From contig QZCP01000188.1 of the NCBI GenBank assembly GCA_003956705.1, positions 5,433 to 69,432 of the forward strand: DNA of 64,000 bases, read 5' to 3'. This document shows positions 46,022-58,155 of this stretch, one piece after another. The notes beneath the pieces were generated by a model, which saw only the letters and a program-made list of their open reading frames with translations, was not told the origin of the DNA and made no database searches. Source of the DNA: Brevipalpus yothersi (Eukaryota > Arthropoda > Arachnida > Trombidiformes > Tenuipalpidae). The translations under genes and the position numbers were made by a program. Every line of letters starts with the position of its first letter. Position 1 is the stretch's first letter.

Positions 46022-46939
46022 GATGATGATAATAATCGAAGGATTACTAATCTAGATACTCGATATATTTGGCGAAACTTTTCGAAATAATTCCAGAAAT
46101 TAGCTTCACAATTAAATTAGCTTCACAATTAAATTAGCTAGTTAGAGGAACGAAGGAAATGGTTAACTCGTGCACCAACAAAGCTTGCTTGATGATGTGT
46201 CAAGAGAAGAGGAGTATGATGAATCATAGATTGAATCTTGTATACGAACATTGAAAAAAAACTTCATAACATTGGGAACAAACTAATTGCACAGGAATAC
46301 TGTTAGTCGTTGGAGAAAAGAATTCATAGCGTAGATCTGAATATCGGAAAATACACACACAATAATCATATAAGTTTATATAAGTATGCTTAAGCAACAA
46401 GGAAAAAGATAATTACTTGAAAATTGTGTTTGCTGGTTTCGAGTGTAAGAGTAAGTGAGAAAGAGAATCGACGATCAATTGAAGCAGACATCAATCAAGA
46501 AATATGATGGTCTCGTGTAAAAGAGTGAACACAGAAAGTAGGTGAGAAAGAGAGAGAGAGAGCTTACATGAGGCACAGAATATGAATGAGGTGAACTATG
46601 GGATAGATAGCTTTGATGAAGAGGATGTAGCCTTACACCAAAGTCAACAGAGCAAGTATGGTCAAATATGGGTAAAAAAATTTCGGAAAAATGACCAAAG
46701 ACTGACCCATATTAAGATAACTCTGATCGGACAAACAGTATGAATGGTAGTGAATAATATTTAAGCTATGGAATGAACAAAACAGGAACTTGAAGACATC
46801 TGCTTTTTGTTAATGACCTGTATTAAATGGAATTTGAGCCTTTCTTTCTCGTGGCCACATTGGGCTATGCAAAAAAAGAGGTGATACAAAGTGAGTTTGA
46901 GTGATATTACTTCCATCGATTGTGCCAAAAGGAATGAGG

Positions 46940-46982
<43 letters not shown>

Positions 46983-48826
46983 TCTCTCCTGGTCGATCAC
47001 AAGTCGGAAGTGCATTATGATATCAAAGTTAAACATTAATGCTTTGCGTTGTATATATCACGCTTAATTTGATCAAAATATGTACATTATAGAGAGGGAG
47101 GAGTAGTATGGGAATATGAACGAAAAGATGAATCAAGTAAAGAATAAGCAACAAGGAGTCCTAATGTTATAAGAGTAGTAATCATAATGATTTGAGAGAG
47201 AAGTGGCTTGATAGTTTGGCACAGAAATTCTTGAACAAAAAAATAGAAGGAAGACCAAGAGGAAGTAGTACCGGTATGCATAGCTGATGAGACGATTTGA
47301 TTTGATAGAATGCTTATATAATACATTTTCTTCTCCAATAAGCATTTGTTTTCATGGATAAAACGAGAGAAAGTAAGAAGAAGAGAGAGAGAGAGAAAGA
47401 GATAAATGATATCCATCAACCCTACTAGTGAACACGAGCATTGAGAGAGCGGGAAAAACATTATCATCATCAACCTCAAAGCATTCGACAAGATGGTGGT
47501 GTAGGAGGATGGTCCATAAGGATCATGCCTTGTATTATACAAGTTGTATACATAGTGGATGTGGAAGAGGAAAGAATGAAAGAGAGAAAAGAGCCCATGA
47601 TGAGGAGGAGAGAGAAAAGCGATCAATGAAAAAGAGAGGGAGAAAGATTCGGTTAAGTGCTGTAAAAAGAGAGAGAGGAAAAGAAAGAGAAAGAGAAAGA
47701 GAAAGAAAGAGGGAAGCTTCAACCGGAATCTGAACCATAGAAGAATACAGTGATCGAAAGTGTAATGGAAATATAGCGGAAAAGGAATTATTTGAAATCT
47801 GGAAACTTGCAATTAAACGATAATTAATCGCATCTATTGTATCCACATCTTTGAACAAAATCATCACTCAAAGAGCGATTTGATTTGGCGGTTATACTAG
47901 CGAGCGAGGGAAAAAAAGTAAACCATTGGCATCAATACACACATACACACATAAGAGATACACCTTAAAAATATTTTCCATGATAATCTGGTTCACGCAG
48001 ACAGTGATAAATGGCAATAATTATAATGTATAACTTACTGTTTTTTCCCAAGTAGGAATGGCTTTCATGGCTTCAATTTGTTTCGGGAAGATAGAGACAA
48101 AGTAATATAAAATGAAAGATAATCAAGGAAGATCAGTCTTTTTGGCCACAAGAATATGTATGTATGTGAGCAGGAGGAAGATGTTTGATGGTGATGATGG
48201 TGAAGATGATGATCAAAAATTGTATCCACAAAGTGTGATGTGATGTGATGAAAGTGAAAGTCAAGCGAATATAAAAGTCATCACATTTAGGTGATTGTTG
48301 ATCATTCAAAAGACAATTGATCACATATGAATCAATTTGATTGAGCAAAATGAAACACTTTTCACAACTGACAAGCTCTCTCACACACACACAGACACAT
48401 AAAATCAGAACATTTGCCATGTTGCCATCACAACGATAGAAGCTTCATCTTTTCTGTGTGTTTAAGAGATAAGTTTGTGATGATCAACATCATCAACATG
48501 AACACGATTTGTAGCTAATTTTGTTAGGATTAGTTTAATTGATATTTTGAACACAATAGTCATTTGGGAAGACTATCTATTGGAAGTGTGTACGGTATGA
48601 ATTAGTGTGTGTGTTTAATTTTAATGAAAAGTGTTTGTGTCCCAGCATCAGCAAGTGTGTGTGTTTACATGTTTGTTAACATCTTTTCATCCTCTTCTTT
48701 TGATGTGTGTTTGTGTGTGTGTGTGTTTTGATTGATTAATATTTATTTACAATTGTTAACAGAGTGAAAGAGAGTATATTATACATGACAAAGTTAATTC
48801 ATTTAATAGTTTGATTACCGGTAAAT
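46022..48826. other. Intergenic region between septin and WDR7 (divergent promoters)
   Basis: No supported gene. It contains the parent copy of the block duplicated at 39.9-40.4 kb (46410-46870), a (CT)n tract at 46943-46978, a GA-rich run at about 47375-47720 that creates long but low-complexity open frames, and GT runs near 48600-48725. Confidence 0.6.
46943..46978. repeat. (TC)n microsatellite
   Basis: About 36 uninterrupted bases of TC repeat upstream of the septin gene. Confidence 0.95.
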
Positions 48827-51800
48827 ATGCCTGTTGGAATCTCTAGTCAATTAATTATTCCCATCACTTTGTGGGGTAATCGTCCACCAACACATTGTAT
48901 ATCGAGTATTTATTTGAGTCGAGATGCTAAAATATTGGTCACCGGTTGTAATGATGGACAATTGTTGGTATGGGATTCAACATCATCTAGCTTACAAAGC
49001 ATATGGCCAAGGTTTATGCTCTTCGGACATTCATCCAGTATACTGTGTATATCTTCGGGTAGTGTTAATCCGGAGGACAATTTGTTGATTAGTTCATCAG
49101 AAGATGGGTAAGTGTGTGTGTATGTATGTGATGTGTACAATTAGGGTGGGAGGGAATAATCAATTGTGAAGAGATTTCATTCTTAAATTAACTCGTTTGA
49201 ATATTGTTTATCCCTACAGTGAAATGTGTTTATGGGATCTCAATGATGGCCAGTGCATAGAGAGTGTTAAACTTCAGTACATTCACACGCGAACTCAAGT
49301 GAGTTAATCAATCTGATTGATAACAATATGCGGTTATTAGTCACCAATATGTTATCAGTATAAGTGCAATTAATTTGAATTTTTCCAATTTTTCTATTTG
49401 TTTTTATTTTCACTTTCAGCTTCATCTTATGCAATCAAATGGTGAAACAAAACTATTTTGTAATGGATATTATTCCGAAATATTGATCATCGATCCTTTG
49501 ACACTCCAAATTTTATATACATTATCATCACGTGTTAATCCAGACTGGATATCAGCCATAGATATTGTTTATCCTGGGAAACCTCAAGGTGATTGTTCGT
49601 TTGTTCATGACTTGAAGGACACAAAACTTTATCTTTGATTAGCTTTAGTCATTTTAATTTGGTCTCCCTGAGATTCAAATTTCAACTTGGAGTAAAATTA
49701 ATTTCTTCCCTGTTTTTTTTACTTCACAGATAATGTGATTGGTTTAACAGTCTCCGGTTTTGTTAAAGTTTGGATTCTCTCTGGCAACGAGTCAAGCAGC
49801 TCAGAGCCAATCTATGAACAAGAATTCAAACAAATCAAAACTCTTAATGCTTTGACATTGACATGTAACACTTACAATCAATCAACAGTCTTAATAGTTT
49901 GCGCAAAATATTGGCAGGTATGAGAAAAAACGCTCATGAATATACCTCCGAAATGAATATTTATGATGATTGTTTACTCCTCAGATATATGATGCTCACG
50001 ATTTCTCCCTACTTTTTTCGGTTGACAATAAACGAAATGAACGCTGGGCTGGAGGAGAATTCCTTTCCAGTGAAAAAGTTTTGGTTTGGTCAGATGCTGG
50101 AAAAGGTTATATCTATCATCTTCCTCGCAAGTAAGTAAAAAAGAAGTCTCATTCTCTTTTGATAACTCATCTCATCACCTTTTGAATATATACATGAAAT
50201 CAATTTGATCAAAAGTTTCTTGCACAATCATCATGCTCGGAAATATCTGGTATACTTCATATTTCAACAACACACTCCTACCTACTCATTTCCTGAATGG
50301 ATATCACTTATAATTGTCAACCTGAAATTTGCAACGAGCATGTAAAAAAGCCATGAGATGATTAATTTTCTCTCTCTCTTTTTCTCTTCTTATCTCTGCT
50401 CATTTCATCGTAGTAGCAAAAACAAGGATCAAAAGAATAGGTAATGCCGCAAGCTAGTCAAAGTTTTTCCCAGTTGAATATCAGTGTGTCTGTTTTATTT
50501 GGCTTATTTGATGCATATGTCAGTGCCTCAAAATCAGGTGCAAATTGTCTCAAGACCCTATTGTAGCTCTGTTCACGTTTGCCCCATGTTGAATCGTCTC
50601 TTTCAAGTTTGTCGCATGAATTTCATCAATTATTATTCAATTCATTCTCTCTCCATCCATCTTCATTGAAATTTGTCCAATGTATAGTTGTGATTTACAT
50701 TTGTTTCCTTATGAATCATATTTTCCCTTCAATTCGTGTTTTTTCTCCCACCATAACTATAAAGATATCTGTATTCACATCTTGTTTTCCTATCCCAACT
50801 CTGCACAGCTGTATTTTGGGTGAAAAAGAATTTCATCAGAAATCTCGGCAAGACCATATTATTCAGCCATATTGTTCACTGATTGTGGCAAAAAATGAGG
50901 TAAATAAATCTTAACTACTTCCGGATCCAATAAATTTACAATATTGCTCTTTATAGCGGCTTCTATGTCCTCCAGCGATTCGTTACTACCTCATCCAACG
51001 TTCATCCAGTTCAACATCCCCGCAATTCCAACGGATTCTGGTGCGAGGAGACTCCCTAGGGTGCATTTCAATCTGGTTCATTTCCAACGAAATGATCGAT
51101 AATGTCCAGCTGCTAGACGGTGAATTCAAAGGAGATCTCAATTTTTATGAACCAAACAGTATTCATTCTGTCCAAGAAGCATGGAAATCAATGAAACCTC
51201 GTCCCCTTGGCATCATGGATCATCTCAACTCTGGTGACTCACAAGAGATCAAAATCACCTCATCTGTGTATCTTCCGAAGCAAGGTACTCTAGTTGTCGG
51301 TCGTGAAGATGGATCCATCATCATTTTACCTGCAACTCAAACTCTGAAGATGCAGCTTTTATCAAGGTGCCAAACCAACGAATCATGGCCGCCATATCAA
51401 ATGTTAACCGGTCATTTTGGGAAAGTGACCTGTTTACTGTATCCTCATTTAGTAGACAGTCGATATCAGATTCAACATTTAGTCTCTGGAGGAGTTGATT
51501 TTTCTGTGTGTCTGTGGGACTTGTACGCGGGAACTCTTCTTTACCGTTTTGCTGTTCATGCGGGAGAAATCACTCAGCTTCTCGTCCCACCGAAAGATTG
51601 TAACAGTCGGGTTTTGAATTGTATATGCTCTGTTGCAAGTGACCACTCTGTCGCCCTACTCAGTATCAAAGAGAACAAATGTATCATGTTAGCTAGTCGT
51701 CATATGTTTCCTATTGTGGCAATCAAATGGCGCCCACTTGATGACTATTTGGTGGTCAGTTGTGTGGATGGATCAGTTTATGTTTGGCAAATAGAAACTG

Positions 51801-54702
51801 GTCTCCTAGATCGAGTAGTTCAAGGCATGTTAGCAGAGGATATACTCTCTGCTTGTGATGATCATCAAGCGGCTTCAAATGAAGATCGTCTCACGAATCC
51901 TGCGATCCATCTATATCGCTCATTGAAAAGTAGAAATTTGGATGCTATAAAACATGCGACCGCTCGTGGTATTCGTCATATAGCAGGTCCTCATGTGAGT
52001 AATTTGCTCTCCCATTCATTGACACCTTGTAACGCTTGCTCTCATTCTCGATTTCAAAATCCAGGAAAAGCATAAAATTGATATTGTTGACACCTCATTC
52101 CATTCTGGATCACATCCTCTGATGATTCAAAGTCTCAAGACAAATCCAAAAGATCAGGATAGCCATATACTAGCTTTCAATGTGGAATCTTTGGTCGTTA
52201 ATCTTCTTAGTGACACTTATTCTCAGATGGATTCCGATACCCTTGAAAGTCGTGGTTTAACCAATAATGCTGCCTACCAGCGGTATCTCAATCTAGTCGA
52301 GTCTCCTGAATCTAGCCACAAATTCTGGTCCAAGGTGAAAGATTCGGCTGAACAAGCAGCTCAAAAAATACAAGCCAAAGCTGAGAGTGTTGGTTTCAAA
52401 CCAGATGTCAATGTTGCCACAGTCTTATTCACAAGAAAACAGTCAGAAAGTTTTGAAGTCGTTGGAAATGGTGATTCGAATGCAATTGATCAGAAGAAAC
52501 GGAGCAAACTTTTATTCTCAGAGGCCAACATGAATATGGAAACTTCACGAATTTTGTTATCCCTTCTTCATGCATGGGGCTTGGACGTGGATTTAGACGC
52601 TATGTGTGAAGCCAAATTGGGTCTGATTCGACCTGCACGTACTGTTTGTTTTGGCGTTCTTTCCAAAGGTGGTCACATGTCACTCTATTTGCCCACATTC
52701 CTACCAAAAGTTGAATCTCATAACGACAGCTCAAGTGGAGAGCGGAAAGGCTCTGATGTATCCTCAGCTCCAAACAAGCGAGTGAAATTGAAGGATAGTC
52801 AATCCACTGAGATTCTCGCTGAAGAGGATCGAGCGCGTAAATTCTATGCTCGCTATCATTGGGAGTTATCATCTGCAATCACCACATCTCATCTATTAAC
52901 TATTGTCTCACTTGCACATACCTTAATGTCGATGCAGTGTGCTTCGTTCATTCCAGAACAAGAACTAACACGACGTGCTCTCCAGCTCATATCTCGCACA
53001 GATTCTAGAGGATCAGAGGGTGTTGCAGATCCTGCTGATTTGAAGGCTTTGGAAGCTGATGTTATCGCAAGTACTCAAGAGCAAGCTCAACAAGGTATGC
53101 TTCAATAGTCTTGTCCATAGAAAGTTTTTAATACCCATTTTATTAAATTTCAAATTTCGAATCCAATTTATAGGTTGGAATCGTCTCGCGTATCTGCATT
53201 GCCTTGTTCTACCTGAATTAGTGAAAACAACCAACTTCAAACGACCTCTTTTAGATATTTTAGCTAAAAAATGGCAGGACAGATGTTTGAAAGTACGAGA
53301 AGCAGCCCAAGCTTTGATTCTAGCAGAGCTCAGAAGAATTGGTCCAAGAGGTCGCAAGCAGCTTGTCGACTATTGGGCATCTTACCTATTTCAAGTCGAT
53401 GAACAAAATGCAATCAACAGGCCACTAAACATCACCGCTTCAGAAAGTCAAGCAAGTTCACTTCACATGGCCTCGTCCGAGGCAAATGAGGGTGAAGAAT
53501 ATCATTCATCTGACACTGATGAGGAACAATTGGAAGAAAAAGATCTGCAAGCTCGTGATAATGGCTCAACCCCACCCCGTAAATCTTCTACTGGATCAGA
53601 GATTCGTCGGAAGCAAACTACTGCGATTATTCTTCTAGCTGTCATTGGAAGTAAATATGGCGAGGGTGTTGAAAGTAAGCAGCAAAAGCCAGCCAGTGGT
53701 GAGGATGTTATTCGAAAACTTTCCATTGTCGAAGGGTTTGGTGCTGGAAATTATACTCTCGCCCGTCACACAAGTCGAGCTTTGGCCTATTTGCTTGAAG
53801 CTCCACCAACTCAGGGTTTACCCGCACACTCGCCTCTAAGACGGGCAGCTATTGATCTCATAGGTAGAGGATTTGTAGTCTGGGAACCTTATCTAGATGT
53901 CACCAAAGTTTTGTATGCACTCCTTGAATTGTGCTGTGATGCTGAACATTTTGTTCCCACCAGCTCTTTCGGGTTACCTCTTACACCGGCTGGAGATTCT
54001 TGTCGAACGGCTAGGCAATCACTGTCTTTAATTGCAATCTCGAGGCCTGGATCATTCATCACCACTTTGGCTCGAGAAATTGCTCGATACAATAGTCTCC
54101 AACAGAATGCTCAATCAGTCCAAATCACTATCACTGGTTCACCATTGAGTCGTGCTAAAGCGGAAATTTTGCGGATTGTTGAACTTTTGATAGAAAAGAG
54201 TCACAAAGAGGTTTCAAAATTGATCATCGAAACAGTCGACATTATTCTTCATTGTTTGGATCCAAATCATCTGAAAAGCAAAGAACTCAACAAAGTTTTC
54301 CCTCCAATTTCTGATTTTCCAAACGTTACCTGCTGTACAGCTACTCGGCGTATTGCTGCTGGAGCTCCGAATGGTAATCTTGCAATTTATGAACTCCGAG
54401 CACCCAAGCCCCAGCTGATAAACGCACATTCAGCAGCGATAACAGCGTGCTCATTTTCTCATGATGGAAAGCATTTGGCATCCTATTCGATGGATGAGTG
54501 TAAACTTGCCTTTTGGTCAACTGCTACCAGCTTATTTGGTCTTGGAAATTCCCAAACAAAATGTATTAAAACGTTCAATACTCCGCCTAGTATACCATCA
54601 CCAGAATCCGATACAAGCAGTATGCCACGTTTACTATGGACTAATAGCAAGATGATTTTGTTACTTTTCCCGGATGGTCGAGAATATAAGTACTCCATTT
54701 GA
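48827..54702 (+). CDS. WDR7: WD repeat-containing protein 7 (rabconnectin-3 beta)
   Basis: Ten coding exons: 48827-49107, 49220-49298, 49420-49588, 49730-49917, 49985-50130, 50414-50440, 50809-50899, 50957-51994, 52065-53094 and 53174-54702. All phases fit, giving 1525 residues against about 1490 in human. The N-terminal propeller starts IPITLWGNRPPTHCISSI, then ILVTGCNDGQLLVWD and CLWDLNDGQCIESVKL. The middle has RLLCPPAIRYYL, LVRGDSLGCISIWFI and SGGVDFSVCLWDLYAGTLL. The C-terminal half holds DSHILAFNVESLVVNLLSD, LLHAWGLDVDLD and a last WD-like segment (ACSFSHDGKHLASYS). WDR7 partners DMXL proteins in rabconnectin-3, which assembles V-ATPase and acts on synaptic and endosomal vesicles. Exon 6 is a 27-nt microexon. 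Fragments of exons 1 and 10 recur downstream. Confidence 0.95.
50414..50440 (+). other. WDR7: 27-nt microexon of WDR7 with tandem acceptor
   Basis: Flanked by CATCGTAGTAG and GTAATG, it adds (N)SKNKDQKN(R), a short charged loop. Its length is a multiple of three and both flanking junctions are phase 2, so skipping keeps the frame. The acceptor is a TAGTAG repeat; use of the second AG would drop one serine. Confidence 0.7.
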
Positions 54703-54912
54703 GATGTATTATGATCTTTTTGTCATGTTTAAGCTGTAATTCTTTCAACGGATCTTTACAAGTGATCAATGATCGAATTGTTGATCCGATCTTTATCGAA
54801 TTGTACCTTTTTTGTTTACGAATCATGATTTTTGTGTGAATATTTTAACTATTATCTTCGAATCTGTTGTATCTTTGAGATGTTGCTATTTTTTTGATTT
54901 ATGCTCTCTTTG

Positions 54913-54918
54913 AATAAA
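54913..54918 (+). terminator. Polyadenylation signal AATAAA for WDR7
   Basis: Hexamer about 210 nt past the WDR7 stop codon. Confidence 0.55.
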
Positions 54919-55181
54919 TTCAAGAAATCAAAGGAATTGGGATCTTTAAGACCGAAGCCCACCAAAAAGATGATAGTGATTATGAAAGTGGTTTAATCAA
55001 GTATTGATAATTTGAAACGAGAATTCAATTGGGGAGAGGGTTCTGACTTCCATAGGGAAAGTAGAGAGACATAAGACATTGATGGCAATTGTAGAAACGG
55101 GATGACAATAAAAATCAGACTCTCATGCAGCTGAATCAGATCATTTCTCTAGCTGCAGCCATGATCCCTTGCTCTCCTCCA

Positions 55182-55850
55182 TCAATTGTCACCAGAGACT
55201 CGAGAAGCTTCGGATATTTTCTTGAACAAACCAACAACATTCTGGTGCATCTTGTCTTCACTAGGAAATTCCGCCTTGAATGCTTCGAAATTTGCGTGAA
55301 TGAGCAGAAATTGATACAGATCAGCCCTCAGTTCCTCTTTCATCTTTCGGCGATTCTTCTCGAAGTATTCAAGTTGAATAGTAAGAGCCTTCTTTACTTC
55401 ATGCTTAATTCCACAGTTACAACCTGTTCGTTCCAATAATAGCTTGACAAGACACTTATCACATCTATCATATGGTCCACGGAATAGAGACACACTTACT
55501 ACTGGAATTTCGGAGCAGTAGTAAACAGATGAATTGAAACTTTTCTTCCCTCTGTTCAGTCGTTCAGCATTATTATCAGCAAGCAAAGCATGTTTTCTAG
55601 AATAAATCCATGTGCTAAAATTCCGGTAACGACCATCATCGAGTAATAAATGCAGATCAATCAAAATCTCTTTGCCTTTATATTCAGCTCTCATTTGGTA
55701 AACCAGATCATCTTGTATGGGCATTGAAGTTTCGGCCAATACAGATTGGAAGTCAATGGTGTCAAGAGCCTCTATCAGCTTGATACCGATTTCTTTTTCG
55801 ATAAGTGGGCTGAGGCAAGTAATGGACTGCATGTCTTTGGATAGAGACAT
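55182..55850 (-). CDS. Unrecognised protein, family A (intact-looking copy)
   Basis: Open frame of 222 residues from the first ATG (MSLSKDMQSITCLSP). The frame stays open a little further upstream to an ATTAG acceptor-like site at about 55869, so an upstream exon is possible. Features seen: EIGIKLIEALDTIDFQSVL, YQMRAEYKGKEILIDLHLLL, a central segment with several Cys (DRCDKCLVKLLLERTGCNCG) and a charged helical C-terminus (LTIQLEYFEKNRRKMKEEL). The spaced Cys could bind metal, but the pattern fits no domain I know. A degraded relative lies at 61.87-62.17 kb. Composition is protein-like and non-repetitive, so I think it is a real, perhaps lineage-specific, gene. Confidence 0.55.
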   Translation of the reverse strand: MSLSKDMQSITCLSPLIEKEIGIKLIEALDTIDFQSVLAETSMPIQDDLVYQMRAEYKGKEILIDLHLLLDDGRYRNFSTWIYSRKHALLADNNAERLNRGKKSFNSSVYYCSEIPVVSVSLFRGPYDRCDKCLVKLLLERTGCNCGIKHEVKKALTIQLEYFEKNRRKMKEELRADLYQFLLIHANFEAFKAEFPSEDKMHQNVVGLFKKISEASRVSGDN

Positions 55851-55868
55851 CTTAGATTTGATTTTCAC

Positions 55869-57237
55869 TAATTTGAATTTTCCAAGCTAAATTGAAAGGA
55901 TGAGAGAAAGTTAAAGAAAAAATTCAATTTTCAACCGATCGCACCATCAAATTGATTAAGCACAGCTAAGTAAGAGATTCAACTGATCCAAAATAAATCA
56001 CCATCATGATCAAGATTACCTGATTATTCCACGAGATTAAGAATAAAATCAAAGAAATTGAAAAACCGGCTGGCTATTGAATCACTCAAAGATTGAAAGA
56101 ATTGAGAAAAATAAACTACAGAGACAACTAACCGTTATATTTTGTGGAACGGAAGTGAGACTGTCTAAGGAGTATATGAATTGACGAGATACCTACAGAG
56201 ACGAACAAAGAATTAAAATGGTCGTCAACGCGGCATGACCGTTGAAATTTGCTATCATGAAAGCTTGATTTCATCATCATCGGAAAAAAGTTTGAAATTC
56301 CAAAGGTGGTGGCATCTCTATCTTGGACCATGATCGGTTCATTATTTTTTTAGTTCATGATAGGTTCTTCATTTTGTTTCATAATTGTTCATAATTGGTT
56401 GTTCTTCCACTTCATACTCAGCTCCTCACATTTGTTCACAATTGAATTTTGATAGTCAGTGAAGGTGCACACAATGGCTAGTTGGGTATGGTTTTCGCTG
56501 TGCCTTTGAATTACATGTATTTTATCAGCTGGAATACTCGCATATTCCAAATGCTCCTTTCGAATTAGAGCTGACATTTGGATAGAAGACAATGTTTGAT
56601 TGAAAACCGGAAAAATAATTCCAATTCGTTGGCAACTCTTGTGAGAATTTGAATCTTGAATCCATCGAAAATTTCATGGCCAAAATTCATTCCTCTTTAG
56701 CTTACCTATTTGTAGCCCCCCACCTTAATATACTCACCTATAAGATGGATTTTGTATGCCTTTGTTCTGCAAAATAAACAGATTGGTGAACAAGCAGGAA
56801 ACAAATAGAGAGTTACAAATTCTAGTTTCTGAATCTTTGAAAATTTGAATAGTTCCATTGAAAATTGGAAAAAAGATGCCATCAATGATTTGATTGGAAT
56901 GAAGATTTTTATATCACCTTGAAGCTACCTGTATTTCATCTTGTGATGCATTTATCTGGTTGAAAATTTTCGTTTCAAACTTTATGGCTTTTGATCATCT
57001 TGTTCTGGAGAGGGAAAATTGAGAAAATTGTCGAAGTATTTTGGGTGATTGATATTTCAAATTAGTCATCAACAAAATGATCAATCTAAGACACAAATTC
57101 CATGACTTCACTTTCTAATTTCCTAGGGGAGCCCACAGAATTACACTTGATTAGATTCTGATTTTTCAACAGACCCATGAAAACTCATTTGCTTCAGTTC
57201 CTTTCGCAGTTGATTCAGTCCGTTCTTGATCAAATCT
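55869..57237. repeat. Dispersed local repeat block, copy 1 (left part)
   Basis: From about 56480 to 56750 this matches 59930-60205 with shared strings such as CCTTTGAATTACATG, CTGGAATACTC and ATACTCACCTATAAGAT. From 57157 (GATTCTGATTTTTCAACAGA) it matches 60570. Identity is roughly 70-80 percent by eye. The remainder holds no supported gene. Confidence 0.7.
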
Positions 57238-57519
57238 TCTATACTAATACCAGCGCATGTCGGTGAAACTAAATGGTGTAAGGAGAGCTCTATTCCTCCG
57301 GCTCTTTCTTTTTTTCTTTTTTTCTCTTCCTTTTCCTTCTACATCGACTACTCAGGAAAAGGATTAGTAAAGATAGAGAAGAAGAAAGATAGAGAGAACG
57401 CGCTCTATGCTAGCGCGTAGCGAACGGCGAGCGAAGCGAGCTGTGAGCATCTCAACCTGGACACAACTCCAAATTCACTCTGATCTAACTGGCCCATCAC
57501 ATGACGGGCTTTTCCACAT
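57238..57519. mobile_element. Candidate insertion within the local repeat block
   Basis: Copy 1 reads GTTGATTCAGTCCGTTCTTGATCA at 57210-57233, then about 285 bases, then TTATACATTATATATCCTG at 57520. Copy 2 at 60785-60840 reads GTTGATTCAGTCCATTCTTGATCA and then TTATACATTATC almost at once. The extra DNA has a pyrimidine-rich run and a GC-rich core at 57399-57445 (GCTAGCGCGTAGCGAACGGC, GAGCGAAGCGAGC) quite unlike the surroundings. No terminal repeat or coding frame is evident. It may be a short nonautonomous element, or copy 2 may have lost it. Confidence 0.45.
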
Positions 57520-57770
57520 GTTATACATTATATATCCTGTTATGCATCATTTTGACAACTCAAAAATTTGTGTGGTGATTTAATTCCTGACAACCATTCG
57601 GGAATTTTGGTTCGTTGACATTAGTTTGGTTGGTTGGTAGTTTTTCTTTTGATAACTTTTTGTGATCGCCGTCCATAGAAATATTCCATATTTGAGGTCT
57701 TTATATATCCTTTATTCTATGGTCAACTCTTGGGATGTATTCAAAAAATTGACATAGAGCTTCGTGAGTA
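57520..57770. repeat. Dispersed local repeat block, copy 1 (right part)
   Basis: Matches 60825-61010, including CATCATTTTGACAACTCAAA and AATTTGTGTGG, then GTTTTTCTTTTGATAAC and CGCCGTC. Confidence 0.75.
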
Positions 57771-57989
57771 GTATGGCACTCTCTGAGTGAACGCAAAATC
57801 TTTGATTCTCATCATTAGTTATATGACTCCATTCCAATTTTGGTATTTCTCTACCCGCGGCGAAAATGTGTCAGAATTGTGACGCTTTTTGTCTTCCCCC
57901 ATCCCCGATCTGAATTTCTGAGAAAGTTGAGATGTCAGCACATTTAAGAAGTTTTTTGATGTAATCTTGGCTAATATTGTTGTGAAATT

Positions 57990-58155
57990 AAGCATAATCT
58001 AGCTTTCAAAGCATATGGCTAAGGTTCAAGCGGAAGTTTATTGATCACACTGTGTATATACATATATTTTTGGGTGGTGTTGGTCCGGAGAACAACTTGT
58101 TGATTAGTTCATCAGAACATGGGTAAGTGTGCGTGGAGTGTACGATTAGGATGGT
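57990..58155 (+). pseudogene. Relic of WDR7 exon 1 and its donor site
   Basis: Matches WDR7 48980-49150 with gaps: TCTAGCTTTCAAAGCATATGG, ACTGTGTATAT, CCGGAGAACAACTTGTTGAT, TTAGTTCATCAGAACATGGG and GTAAGTGTG. Part of the WD40 coding sequence (around LFGHSSS) is missing and the frame is broken. The match continues into the first intron, so it came from genomic DNA, not from a processed transcript. Confidence 0.88.

Noticed and set aside
47087..47812. 241-codon open frame on the minus strand, Phe/Leu/Ser-rich
   Set aside because: It arises from the GA/CT-rich strand composition; no family resemblance, and neighbouring frames are also open for the same reason.
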